Positions 54,649 through 63,233 of a stretch of DNA of 64,000 nucleotides are shown piece after piece. The stretch covers positions 175,487 to 239,486 of the forward strand of contig DUBB01000027.1 in assembly GCA_012960535.1 (NCBI GenBank), read 5' to 3'. The position numbers and the translations under genes were made by a program. Under the pieces are notes generated by a model that was not told where the DNA came from, did no database searches, and was given only the letters and a program-made list of their open reading frames with translations. The stretch's first letter is position 1. Every line of letters starts with the position of its first letter. This stretch comes from Gammaproteobacteria bacterium (GTDB lineage Bacteria; Pseudomonadota; Gammaproteobacteria; Pseudomonadales; Azotimanducaceae).

Positions 54649-55605
54649 ATGAGCATCAAACAACCACACCCAAGGCAGGATCTGTTGGGCACAGAAGGTG
54701 CCGGTATGACCTATGGTGGTCAACTCTCTTTTCTCAGACGACAATACACCCAGGATATAACCGGTGCCGATGTTGTTATATCAGGGCTGCCTTTTGATGC
54801 GGCGACGACCTTCAGACCTGGAGCCAGGTTTGGACCACAGGCGATAAGGGCCGCCAGTGTGCAATTGGCCGAACTCAGCGCCAACGCTTTCCCGTATAAT
54901 CTGGATCCCTTTGCGAACTTGGCAGTAGCAGACTATGGTGATTGTTATTTTGATAGCGGTTATCCAGAGCATGTGGTCGAGGTTATTACAGCGCATGCGC
55001 GGAAACTGCTGCTGCAAGATGTAACCATGCTGAGCTTCGGTGGCGACCATTTCGTAACTTATCCTCTGCTGAAAGCACATGCTGAAAAGTACGGGCCGCT
55101 GTCGCTTATTCATTTTGATGCTCATGTTGATACCTGGCCCGATGACGGCCAGCGACTCGATCATGGGTCCATGTTTTTGCGTGCAAAAAATGAAGGCTTG
55201 ATTGATTCCGCCCGTTCCATTCAGTTGGGTATCAGATCATTCAGTGAAGATGATTGCGGCTTCACTGTTTTGACGGCGCCATGGATACAGGAACACGGTA
55301 GCGCTCAGGCGATTACAGAAATCAGGCGAGTGGTAGGTGACCATAAGGCTTATCTGACGTTTGACATTGATTGCCTTGATCCTGCATTCGCCCCAGGGAC
55401 AGGGACACCAGTGCCAGGCGGGTTAACCTCCAGTGAAGCTTTTGCAATCTTCAGGGCAATGGTGGATTTCAACATAATCGGTATGGATATAGTGGAAGTT
55501 GCACCTGCTTATGATCATGCCGAGATCACTGCCATTGCTGCTGCAACCTTAGCCCATGATTTTATTTGTCAGCAGGCCATTCGTAAAACAGGCCAACACC
55601 ATTAG
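54649..55605 (+). CDS. speB: Agmatinase (ureohydrolase family)
   Basis: 318 residues. The dimanganese motifs are all present: SFGGDHFVTYPLL, LIHFDAHVDTWPDD and TFDIDCLDPAFAPGTGTPVPGG. The early FRPGARFGPQAIRAAS is typical of agmatinases. It converts agmatine to putrescine and urea, feeding the gamma-glutamylation enzymes encoded upstream. The Shine-Dalgarno site is weak, and 162 bases separate it from puuA. Guanidinobutyrase or another ureohydrolase activity cannot be excluded. It converges on yhhQ with a 13-base gap. Confidence 0.9.
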   Translation: MSIKQPHPRQDLLGTEGAGMTYGGQLSFLRRQYTQDITGADVVISGLPFDAATTFRPGARFGPQAIRAASVQLAELSANAFPYNLDPFANLAVADYGDCYFDSGYPEHVVEVITAHARKLLLQDVTMLSFGGDHFVTYPLLKAHAEKYGPLSLIHFDAHVDTWPDDGQRLDHGSMFLRAKNEGLIDSARSIQLGIRSFSEDDCGFTVLTAPWIQEHGSAQAITEIRRVVGDHKAYLTFDIDCLDPAFAPGTGTPVPGGLTSSEAFAIFRAMVDFNIIGMDIVEVAPAYDHAEITAIAAATLAHDFICQQAIRKTGQHH

Positions 55606-55618
55606 ATCTGAGGGTCAC

Positions 55619-56341
55619 TCAGGTGTAATCAGGGTGAATACCTTGCTCGTGGCGTTCACTTTTTCTAACGAAGTAGATGACAGCGTAAACGAATGGGGTG
55701 TCAATCAGCGCGATAACGACCTTGCAAAGATAAGCAACTACGATTAACTGTAACAGTTGGTTGAATGACATGAGCCCGTAGAAGGCTAACCCATAGAAAA
55801 TAGCGGTATCCAGACCCTGGCTGATGATGGTGGAACCATTGTTGCGTATCCATAACCTGGATTTACCGGTGTAGCTTCGGATCTTATGAAAGGCCCAGAC
55901 GTCAAAGGTCTGGCTGGCTAAATAGCTAAGCAGGGAGGCCAGGGTGACTCGCCCAGCAAAACTCATGATATTGGCAAATGCTTGCTGATCCGGGTAATAA
56001 ACACTGGGCGTCCAGTGAATGCTGAACTGACTGGCAGCGAGCACTATGGGATAACACAGGGCGGTTCCCAGGACAGCAGATTGCGCCAGTTTGGGGCCAT
56101 ACAATTCCGATATGACATCGGTAATCAGGAAGGTACTGCTGTAAATCAGGATTGAAACAGATATAGCAACTGTGCCAAAACCAGGGATGCTGAGATCGCC
56201 CAGTTTCCCGGCAATAAAAATGGAAGTTACCACAGAGCCGGCCAGCAGAGGCGGTAGTATCTGTGCTCCCAGCCATCTGGCGCTGCAGCAGATCAGGCTG
56301 GTAAGAATCACTGTGCTGATAAGAACGATGAATTCGTACAC
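55619..56341 (-). CDS. yhhQ: Queuosine precursor transporter (YhhQ/DUF165)
   Basis: 240 residues with six to seven membrane segments. The sequence STFLITDVISELYGPKLAQSAVLG is the YhhQ signature. NNGSTIISQGLDTAIFYGLAF, with the conserved Asp and Gly residues, and the ending LIDTPFVYAVIYF are typical. It imports 7-cyano- or 7-aminomethyl-7-deazaguanine across the inner membrane for tRNA queuosine synthesis. AAGGAAAA precedes the ATG. It is 22 bases downstream of a phosphoribosyltransferase gene on the same strand, a plausible functional link through nucleobase salvage. Confidence 0.92.
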   Translation of the reverse strand: MYEFIVLISTVILTSLICCSARWLGAQILPPLLAGSVVTSIFIAGKLGDLSIPGFGTVAISVSILIYSSTFLITDVISELYGPKLAQSAVLGTALCYPIVLAASQFSIHWTPSVYYPDQQAFANIMSFAGRVTLASLLSYLASQTFDVWAFHKIRSYTGKSRLWIRNNGSTIISQGLDTAIFYGLAFYGLMSFNQLLQLIVVAYLCKVVIALIDTPFVYAVIYFVRKSERHEQGIHPDYT

Positions 56342-56363
56342 TGGATTTTCCTTGCTGTCAGAA

Positions 56364-56960
56364 TTATAAACCGGATTGTGGTAGTTTTGATGCAGTTCTT
56401 AAACCTAGCACAGCAGGTTTGTGCAGGGCGAGTTCTTCATCGCTGAGGCCGTTTAGTTCGTAGGGTAGTACCAGCCAGTTATTGGTTTCATGGAGGAAAT
56501 AGTCAGGTTGAAATGCGACCCTTGACCGCTTTGGTTTTCGATATAGACAGGCAATGCGAATCTGCTCGGGCAGGTTTCGTTTCAGGCGGTCTTTGAGCTT
56601 GGCAAGAACGGCCTGCATGTTAAGACCGGAACTGAATACATCATCAACAATCAATAGCCGGTCGTGTGCATTGAGCGTCTCCAGCAGGTATTGGGTACCG
56701 TGAACCCTGATGTCAGGGTTTTCTGCCTGCAGCATTTTTCTGTATTCATGTTCTCCGGCGTAAGAGGTTCTGATAGCAATATGGTCGGTATTGATACCCA
56801 GGGTTTGCAGACACTCCTGAATATAGATACCGATTGTGCTGCCACCACGCCACAAACCGACGATAAAGGTAGGATTGAACCTGGAGCGATAGATTTCGAC
56901 GCCAAGACGGAAGCTGTCTTCTATAATAGTGGTTTCATCAATAAAGATTTTTTGTTGCAT
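56364..56960 (-). CDS. Phosphoribosyltransferase-family protein (copy A)
   Basis: 198 residues. The PRPP-binding loop is LLIVDDVFSSGLNMQAVL (about 103-120), with two acidic residues before the small-residue turn. An upstream WRGGSTIGI is typical of purine phosphoribosyltransferases such as hypoxanthine or xanthine enzymes. The C-terminal DYFLHETNNWLVLPYEL contains the aromatic and acidic residues that bind the base. It is a close paralogue of the divergent gene at 57098. It precedes yhhQ. The base is unknown; salvage of a purine or deazapurine is the simplest guess. No Shine-Dalgarno site is evident. Confidence 0.85.
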   Translation of the reverse strand: MQQKIFIDETTIIEDSFRLGVEIYRSRFNPTFIVGLWRGGSTIGIYIQECLQTLGINTDHIAIRTSYAGEHEYRKMLQAENPDIRVHGTQYLLETLNAHDRLLIVDDVFSSGLNMQAVLAKLKDRLKRNLPEQIRIACLYRKPKRSRVAFQPDYFLHETNNWLVLPYELNGLSDEELALHKPAVLGLRTASKLPQSGL

Positions 56961-56964
56961 ACTG

Positions 56965-57082
56965 GCTACTTTAGTTGCTGTAAATTAGTTGCTGTTAACT
57001 GTTTTAGTTGCTGTAAATTAGTAGCTGTTAGCTGCTTTAGTCGCTGTTAATTAGCTGCTGTTAACTGTTTTAGCTACTGTTA
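56965..57082. repeat. 33-bp tandem repeat between two divergent phosphoribosyltransferase genes
   Basis: Three full 33-bp units (56965-56997, 56998-57030, 57031-57063) are followed by a 19-base partial unit (57064-57082). Each unit contains two copies of a TTAG-x-x-GCTGTTA-like half-unit, so the repeat has its own internal 16-17-bp period. Copies differ at several positions. The array fills nearly the whole 137-base divergent promoter region and must overlap promoter elements of one or both genes. Confidence 0.88.
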
Positions 57083-57097
57083 GAAGGATAACCCAAT

Positions 57098-57682
57098 ATG
57101 TCTCGGAAACGCTATCTTGATGCCCAGCAACTGCTGGAAGACAGCTGGCTTCTGGGTGCGCGGGTGTTGGCGAGCGGGTTTAAACCCGCCTTTATTGTGG
57201 CCATATGGCGAGGTGGTGTTCCTATTGGCATTGCCGTTCAGGAATATCTGGGATTACAAGGCGTAAAGGCAAATCATATTGCTATTCGCACTGCCTCCTA
57301 TTCCGGCATCGATGGTAGAAGTGACCAGGTGCAGGTTTACAGTATGAATTATCTGGTAAAGCATGCTCGCCAGGAGGACGCATTGCTTATCGTTGATGAT
57401 GTGTTTGATACGGGCAGGAGTATAGCGGCTGTCATCGATCATCTGTCAACCAAAGCGCGAAGGAATACGCCTTCAGATATCCGGGTGGCGGTACCCTACT
57501 ATAAGCCAGCAAGGAATCTGACGGAGCGGGTACCGGATTACTTTGTTCACGAAACCGATGAGTGGCTTAAATTCCCGCACTCTCTGGAAGGCTTGAGTCG
57601 AGCTGAGATTGCCCGCCATCGGCCACGACTGGCCGCCATATTAGATACGGCTAAACTTCCCGGGCCTGATGGGCCGACATAG
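57098..57682 (+). CDS. Phosphoribosyltransferase-family protein (copy B)
   Basis: 194 residues. The PRPP loop is LLIVDDVFDTGRSIAAVI, which carries the canonical acidic pair followed by DTGRS. WRGGVPIGIAVQEYLG and YFVHETDEWLKFPHSLEG match the divergent copy at 56364 almost segment by segment. AAGGAT is before the ATG. Copy B keeps the canonical PRPP loop better than copy A (VFSSGLN). Members of this group include Hpt/Gpt-type purine phosphoribosyltransferases. It starts a rightward row with a gamma-carbonic-anhydrase-like gene and a prohibitin gene. Confidence 0.88.
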   Translation: MSRKRYLDAQQLLEDSWLLGARVLASGFKPAFIVAIWRGGVPIGIAVQEYLGLQGVKANHIAIRTASYSGIDGRSDQVQVYSMNYLVKHARQEDALLIVDDVFDTGRSIAAVIDHLSTKARRNTPSDIRVAVPYYKPARNLTERVPDYFVHETDEWLKFPHSLEGLSRAEIARHRPRLAAILDTAKLPGPDGPT

Positions 57683-57747
57683 ACCCTGGGCTGTCTCAAG
57701 CGTAGTTAATCCTGGTTAGCTTTAACTTTAACATAAGGAATTTGTAC

Positions 57748-58254
57748 ATGGCTCATATTGGCCCTTTTGTTCAACTCAATGACCCGCTCTTTATTCATGA
57801 TACGGCGCAATTGCACGGCAAGGTCTGCATTGAAAAGAATGTCTCCATCTGGGCAAATGTAGTGACGCGATGCGAGCAGTTCGAAATTGTTATAGGAGCA
57901 GGTTCTAATATCCAGGATTTCGTGATGATCCATGAGGGTGCGCAGACGCCAACTCTGGTGGGGCGGAACTGTTCGATCACGCACCATGTTACCCTGCATG
58001 GTTGCAGCATCGGTGATAATTGCCTGATCGGTATCAATGCGACGATTATGGATGGCGCTGTGATCGGCGCAAATTCAATAGTGGCGGGTCATGCCATTGT
58101 TAGCGAAGGGTCGGTTTTTCCGGAAAATTCGGTCATCGGTGGCGTTCCGGCGAAGCAGATTAGCAGCCGTAACTGTTCAGTTGCGAACATGGCGAACGCG
58201 GCATATTATCGCCAGCTCGCGGCCTGTTATGCCGATGGCAGGGATCGGATTTAA
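57748..58254 (+). CDS. Gamma-carbonic-anhydrase-like hexapeptide-repeat protein
   Basis: About 168 residues from the ATG at 57748 (AAGGAA seven bases upstream). It is a left-handed beta-helix of hexapeptide repeats: SIWANVVTRCEQFEIVIGAG, SNIQDFVMIHEG and HHVTLHGCSIGDNCLIGINA. The metal-binding histidines of the gamma-carbonic anhydrase/PaaY type fall in IHEG, HHVTLHG and related positions. These trimers bind zinc or iron; many lack hydratase activity and act as thioesterases or unknown enzymes. The gene precedes the prohibitin gene by about 110 bases. Confidence 0.87.
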   Translation: MAHIGPFVQLNDPLFIHDTAQLHGKVCIEKNVSIWANVVTRCEQFEIVIGAGSNIQDFVMIHEGAQTPTLVGRNCSITHHVTLHGCSIGDNCLIGINATIMDGAVIGANSIVAGHAIVSEGSVFPENSVIGGVPAKQISSRNCSVANMANAAYYRQLAACYADGRDRI

Positions 58255-58364
58255 ACAGTCCATGTCACTCAGGGTTATGAGTGCTGCGATCGATTGCATC
58301 TTTGTGTTTAGATAAATTGAGTTTAGCGAGTAGAATAACGGCTTATTTTCTTGGGAGCTACATT

Positions 58365-59225
58365 ATGACGGGTACAAAAATTGGCGTAACCATTGCAGCC
58401 GTTCTGATCTTCTTGTCTCTGGCAGCCTCCAGCTTTGTGGTGGTGGATGCTGGCTACGTGGGCGTGGTAAAACGATTGGGCGCGGTCCAGCCTGAATTTC
58501 TGCCAGAAGGGTTTCATTTCAAGGCACCTTTCGTAGATGCAGTACAGAAATTTGATGTTCGTCTGAGTAAAGCTGTATCCGATGCAGGCGCATCGTCAAA
58601 GGATCTTCAGATGGTCAGAACAAAAATAGCCGTGCAATATTCGATGAATGCCGCGTTGATGCCGATGACGCTACAGAGAATTGGTACTCGACTGGTGGTC
58701 GAGAAAACGCTCATAGATCCTGCCATCATGGAATCGGTAAAGGCGGTTACGGCGCAATATACAGCCGAACAGTTAATTACCAAGCGGGACGAGGTCAAGA
58801 ATCGAATTCAGGCACAGATTGATAGTTTCCTGAATGAAACGCTGCAAGAGAAAGAGCTGATTGGTTCTCTGACAATCGCTAATATAGCGATTACCGATTT
58901 TAATTTTTCAACTGAATTTAACCGGGCGATTGAAGAGAAGGTGCGGGCAGAACAGGAAGCCCTGAAGGCTAAAAACGAGAAATTGAAACGGGTGACTCAG
59001 GCAGAAGCTGCTGCAGCAGAAAAGACCCTGGCGGCTGATGCGATGGCCTATGAAATTGAAGTGCAATCTAAGGCCAGGGCTGATGCTATTGAAAGAGAGG
59101 CCAAAGCCCTGAAGGACAACCCACAGCTGATTCAACTGCGTATAGCAGAGAAGTGGAACGGTGTTCTGCCTCGATTCACGGGCAGTGACGCGATCCCACT
59201 ACTTTCTATTGAAGGCATGAATTAA
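58365..59225 (+). CDS. Prohibitin/SPFH-domain membrane protein
   Basis: About 286 residues from the ATG at 58365 (GGGAG upstream). One N-terminal hydrophobic helix (IGVTIAAVLIFLSLAASSFVVV) is followed by the SPFH/band-7 domain (AGYVGVVKRLGAVQPEFLPE, GFHFKAPFVDAVQKFDVR). A long charged coiled coil follows (KVRAEQEALKAKNEKLKR to AKALKDN). This is the prohibitin layout, with the bulk in the periplasm. Such proteins form ring-like oligomers in the inner membrane and affect proteolysis or lipid order. No FtsH or HflC partner is encoded beside it. Confidence 0.92.
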   Translation: MTGTKIGVTIAAVLIFLSLAASSFVVVDAGYVGVVKRLGAVQPEFLPEGFHFKAPFVDAVQKFDVRLSKAVSDAGASSKDLQMVRTKIAVQYSMNAALMPMTLQRIGTRLVVEKTLIDPAIMESVKAVTAQYTAEQLITKRDEVKNRIQAQIDSFLNETLQEKELIGSLTIANIAITDFNFSTEFNRAIEEKVRAEQEALKAKNEKLKRVTQAEAAAAEKTLAADAMAYEIEVQSKARADAIEREAKALKDNPQLIQLRIAEKWNGVLPRFTGSDAIPLLSIEGMN

Positions 59226-59565
59226 GCACTTCTGATAAGCCGCAGAGGGTTAACAGGTAAGGCCATTAATTGCTGCGTGGATGTCACAGGCCAATCGAGT
59301 TGTGTTCCTGATTGAATTTATGGGCCCAATGACGGTTAAGCCTGATGCGGTAAAATCGGGTCTTCGCGCGGATCAGGTCAAAAACTTGTGGGGTAATACC
59401 AGCGCTGATAAATTAAGTATTTTCTATTAGAGTAGAAGGCTAAAGGGTTGCTTTGTTGTCTCTTATGGGTAATAAGCCATCACTGTTTATGATGCTGTTC
59501 CTGTATTCAGGCTAAATTCATGTACCGGATGCGAGAGTATTAGCAAACTTGCCGAGGACTAGAAA
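59226..59565. other. Intergenic region upstream of the propeller lipoprotein
   Basis: About 340 bases with no supported gene or repeat. GAGGA lies about eight bases before the GTG start at 59566. Confidence 0.4.
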
Positions 59566-61686
59566 GTGAAATGGATAGCTGCAACCTCCGGTCTAGCAGG
59601 TCTTGGTATAAGACAGGGTGTTGAGTATGTATCCCGATTTAAAAGTGCTGTAAGAAACAGGGCAGCCCTGTGCTTATGGGCACTGGCCTTATTGGTGAGT
59701 TGTGGTGGTGGTTCTGGTCAGAGTTCTGCTGTGTTATCACCGCCTGTAACAACGGCACCGAAAACTGGCTTGCTAGTACCTTTCCAGTCTGATTCGGCGC
59801 TTTTGTCTTCGGTTCAGTCAAGCCTGAAACGTGAACTCTCGGAATCTCAGCAACGGCAGGTGATGTCTGCCGAGGCCAGCGCTTTGGATGCGGATACGAG
59901 CACGACGGGGAGTGGTTTTACCACCACCTATACTCAGGAAGCCAGTGTCGATGAGCATGATGTTGTGAAATATGATGGCAATCGACTTTTTATTGCGCCG
60001 ACCAGAAGTCTGTCCTGCTGTTTTATCGTTGATGATGCCCCCGCCGAAGGCGCGGTTGCCGATGCGGCCGCTGCTGAAGATGCAGTGGTTGCAAGCGTTG
60101 ATCAGCGCTCTATCAGGATAATGACGACCAGCCCTGAAACTGCAGGTATAGAAGAAACGGGTAGGATTGCGCTCAGTGACGAGCAGTCGGTAGAGGGCCT
60201 GTACCTGGATGAAGCACGTTTAGTCACGATCACCAGCACGGCCTGGTGGGGAAGTTATGGACGGTTTTTTGACGAGCTCACGACCTGGCAGGGACAGACT
60301 GCAGGCCTTAATGTCTATGACACCGGCACGTCTGAGAATACCCTTGTGAGCAAGGTCGAAATAGAAGGGGTGTTTATCACCAGCAAAAAAACGGCGGATG
60401 GAATTTATCTGATCAGTCGGCACACGCCGGATATCGCGGACCTGAATTATTACCCCGTAACAGAAGATGATCTGCTCGCTAACCAGGAAATTCTCGATGC
60501 TTTAACAATCGACGATCTGCTTCCAGACGTGAGCGTGGATGGCAGCGTAGTAAATGCTGTCGATTCCGATCAATGTTACCGTATCGATGCAGAACATGAG
60601 CTGGCACCCAGTGATCTGGGTTTTCCCGCCATTACCAGTGTGCTGTTGATTGATCCACAGCAGGGGACCATAAAGGATGTATTGTGTTATGTGGAATCAA
60701 CCAATGGTGTTTATATCTCGGGTAATGCGCTGTATCTGACCCAGTTACATGCTGTACCGGCCCTCGCTGGAGATCAGGAAATGACGCTGGTTCATCGCTT
60801 TGACCTGACAGATGGCCTTGATTATGCCGGGTCTGGTGAGGTCAGCGGAGGCCTGTTTCTGGGTGACAATAGAGACTTCAGAATCAGCGAATATAATAAT
60901 AATTTGCGGCTGGTGACCAGTCGCTTTACAGGAGACGGTAACGATCTCTGGGAGCATCAGCTTTTTGTCCTGGGACTGTCTGCGGATGCGCCTGAATTAG
61001 AGATTATAGGCAAATTGCCCAATGCGGACAAAGCCACCGCCCTGGGCAAGGAAAACGAAGACCTCTATGGTGTCCGTTTCCTGGCGGACCGGGCTTATCT
61101 GGTTACCTTTGAACGAATTGACCCGCTTTATGCTATAGATTTATCGGATCCAACAGATCCGGTCATTGCAGGGGAACTGGAAGTGACGGGCTTTTCAAAC
61201 TTTCTGCATCCGGTAACCGAAGACCTGCTGCTCGGCTTGGGCATGTCCGAGAATAATTTGGCCAAGCTGGAGTTGTTCGATGTCAGCGACCTGAGCCAGC
61301 CTGTGTCCAGGACCGCACTGGAAGCAGGCCGTGACCTGCAATACAGCTACTCCAGCGCAGAGTACGATCGTCATGGTTTTACCTATCAGGTACTCAATGA
61401 GGCTGAGGACCGGCTGGCGATTCCAGTCAGTGGCTGGCTTTCAGGGGAGGCTGGTTATGAAGGTGTCGAAAGGTTGTATTTGTATGAGATTACGGATAAG
61501 AGCAATCCGGCCATGGCTGGTATCACAGAAGCGGGTTATCTCAAGGTACAGGGTTTAGCCGACGGTGAGTATGCTTCCAACCAGAGTCGGTCGGTGGTTG
61601 ATGGTGATGCGGTTTACTTTATCAATGGTGACGCGGTGTTTTCAGCGCTCTGGCAGGACCCTGCAGGTCAGCAGGGGCCTCACTAG
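59566..61686 (+). CDS. Secreted beta-propeller lipoprotein (COG4880/PF09826-like)
   Basis: 706 residues starting with GTG at 59566. An unusually long N-terminal region with several Arg and Lys precedes a hydrophobic stretch and the lipobox LLVSC (Cys46), followed by Gly/Ser-rich sequence. No later start codon gives a shorter signal. The domain marker SVDEHDVVKYDGNRLFIA is the hallmark of the secreted beta-propeller family distantly related to WD40. The repeated strands VEGLYLDEARLVTITST, GVFITSKKTADGIYLISRH, VYISGNALYLTQLHA and YAIDLSDPTDPVIAGELEVTG are its blades. It would be anchored to a membrane facing outward. Function unknown. Its neighbours manC and galU need not be related. Confidence 0.85.
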   Translation: MKWIAATSGLAGLGIRQGVEYVSRFKSAVRNRAALCLWALALLVSCGGGSGQSSAVLSPPVTTAPKTGLLVPFQSDSALLSSVQSSLKRELSESQQRQVMSAEASALDADTSTTGSGFTTTYTQEASVDEHDVVKYDGNRLFIAPTRSLSCCFIVDDAPAEGAVADAAAAEDAVVASVDQRSIRIMTTSPETAGIEETGRIALSDEQSVEGLYLDEARLVTITSTAWWGSYGRFFDELTTWQGQTAGLNVYDTGTSENTLVSKVEIEGVFITSKKTADGIYLISRHTPDIADLNYYPVTEDDLLANQEILDALTIDDLLPDVSVDGSVVNAVDSDQCYRIDAEHELAPSDLGFPAITSVLLIDPQQGTIKDVLCYVESTNGVYISGNALYLTQLHAVPALAGDQEMTLVHRFDLTDGLDYAGSGEVSGGLFLGDNRDFRISEYNNNLRLVTSRFTGDGNDLWEHQLFVLGLSADAPELEIIGKLPNADKATALGKENEDLYGVRFLADRAYLVTFERIDPLYAIDLSDPTDPVIAGELEVTGFSNFLHPVTEDLLLGLGMSENNLAKLELFDVSDLSQPVSRTALEAGRDLQYSYSSAEYDRHGFTYQVLNEAEDRLAIPVSGWLSGEAGYEGVERLYLYEITDKSNPAMAGITEAGYLKVQGLADGEYASNQSRSVVDGDAVYFINGDAVFSALWQDPAGQQGPH

Positions 61687-61772
61687 AGGGTATAACCGGG
61701 CCAGGCTGGCTGGGCAGCAACAATGCCGTGCTTCTGGGCTATAATGGCGGGGATTGTTCCCGGGAAGTTGTG

Positions 61773-63233
61773 ATGCTAATTCAACCAGTTATTCTCTGTG
61801 GCGGCGCCGGCACGCGTTTATGGCCGCTGTCCAGAGAGCTTTACCCGAAGCAATTACTCTCTTTTGGTGGTGATGCAACGCTGCTGCAGGCGACTGCTAT
61901 GAGGCTACTCGGTTTTGACAACGTACTCGATCCGCTAGCAGTCTGTAATGAAGCCCACCGGTTTCTGGTCGCCGAGCAGTTTCGTGATGCTGGGATTAAC
62001 TGTAGTGCTATTTTACTTGAGCCAACAGGGCGTAACACGGCCCCGGCTATTGCTCTGGCTGCGCTGGCAGCCAGGGAGCAGCAGGTCGACGATGAAATCG
62101 TGTTGCTGGTATTACCGGCCGACCATCTGATAGGCGATGTTAACGCTTTTCATGTCGCGGTGGAGCAGGCCGTGGAATTGGCCGGTCAAGGGCATCTAGT
62201 GACCTTCGGAGTGCCCGCCGAATACCCGGAAACCGGTTATGGTTACATCAGCAGAGGTGAACCCATCGGGCCGGGTTTTGCTGTGAAGCAGTTTATTGAA
62301 AAACCTCAGTTGGAACAGGCGCAAGCCTATATTGAGCAGGGCGGGTTATACTGGAACAGTGGTATGTTCGTGTTTTCTGCAACCTCGCTATTGCACGAAT
62401 TAGCGGTTTACCGGGGCGATATACTCAAGCAGGTTTCAGCGTCCTGGGACCAACGTAGTAGCGATCAGGACTTCGTTCGCCCGGATGCGGCTTTATTTGA
62501 ATCCTGTCCGCCTGATTCGATTGATTATGCAGTGATGGAACACACCCGGCAGGCAGCCATGGTCCCCCTGCAGGCAATGTGGAGTGATGTAGGCAGCTGG
62601 CAGTCCCTTTGGCAGGTCAGTGACAAGGACGACGACAGGAATGTGCTGACCGGTGATGTCTTGACCCACGATACGGTTTCCAGCTATATCAGGGCCGAAC
62701 ACCGCATCGTTGCCGTGGCCGGCCTGGAACAGGTGGTGGTGGTGGAAACAGCGGATGCCGTTCTGGTCGCATCCATGGACAAATCCCAGCAGGTCAAAGA
62801 GATCGTTGCCATGCTGACCCTGGCAGAACGCGAGGAGCGGCTGACCCATCGGAAAGTCTTTCGGCCCTGGGGATATTATGAAGCCTTAGATCATGGACCG
62901 GGTTTTCAGGTTAAGCGTATCATGGTCAATGCCGGTGCCAGTCTGTCCCTGCAGAAACATCATCACAGGGCCGAGCACTGGGTCGTGGTTTCGGGAACAG
63001 CCAGGGTGACTCGCGATGACGCCGTATTTGAACTCAGCGAAAATGAGTCTACCTATATTCCACTTGGCGCCGTACACCGGCTGGTAAACCCGGGCGCGAG
63101 GCCGCTTGAGATCATTGAAATTCAGTCCGGTAGTTACCTGGGTGAGGATGATATAGTCCGATTTGAAGATCACTATGGTCGAGCTGACCAAGAAGATGCC
63201 GCCAATAAAAAAGGAAATACTCAGCATGATTAG
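61773..63233 (+). CDS. manC: Mannose-1-phosphate guanylyltransferase/mannose-6-phosphate isomerase (ManC)
   Basis: About 486 residues from the ATG at 61773, where the protein begins MLIQPVILCGGAGTRLWPLS. The nucleotidyl-transfer motif is GGAGTRLWPLSRELYPKQ, with FVEKP represented by FIEKPQLEQA and GYIxxG by GYGYISRG. The C-terminal type II isomerase cupin contains PWGYYEALDHGPGFQVKRI, the zinc-binding QKHHHRAEHW and YIPLGAVHRL. It is therefore the bifunctional enzyme making mannose-1-phosphate and GDP-mannose for exopolysaccharide or lipopolysaccharide. It overlaps galU by eight bases, so the two are coupled. Confidence 0.94.
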   Translation: MLIQPVILCGGAGTRLWPLSRELYPKQLLSFGGDATLLQATAMRLLGFDNVLDPLAVCNEAHRFLVAEQFRDAGINCSAILLEPTGRNTAPAIALAALAAREQQVDDEIVLLVLPADHLIGDVNAFHVAVEQAVELAGQGHLVTFGVPAEYPETGYGYISRGEPIGPGFAVKQFIEKPQLEQAQAYIEQGGLYWNSGMFVFSATSLLHELAVYRGDILKQVSASWDQRSSDQDFVRPDAALFESCPPDSIDYAVMEHTRQAAMVPLQAMWSDVGSWQSLWQVSDKDDDRNVLTGDVLTHDTVSSYIRAEHRIVAVAGLEQVVVVETADAVLVASMDKSQQVKEIVAMLTLAEREERLTHRKVFRPWGYYEALDHGPGFQVKRIMVNAGASLSLQKHHHRAEHWVVVSGTARVTRDDAVFELSENESTYIPLGAVHRLVNPGARPLEIIEIQSGSYLGEDDIVRFEDHYGRADQEDAANKKGNTQHD

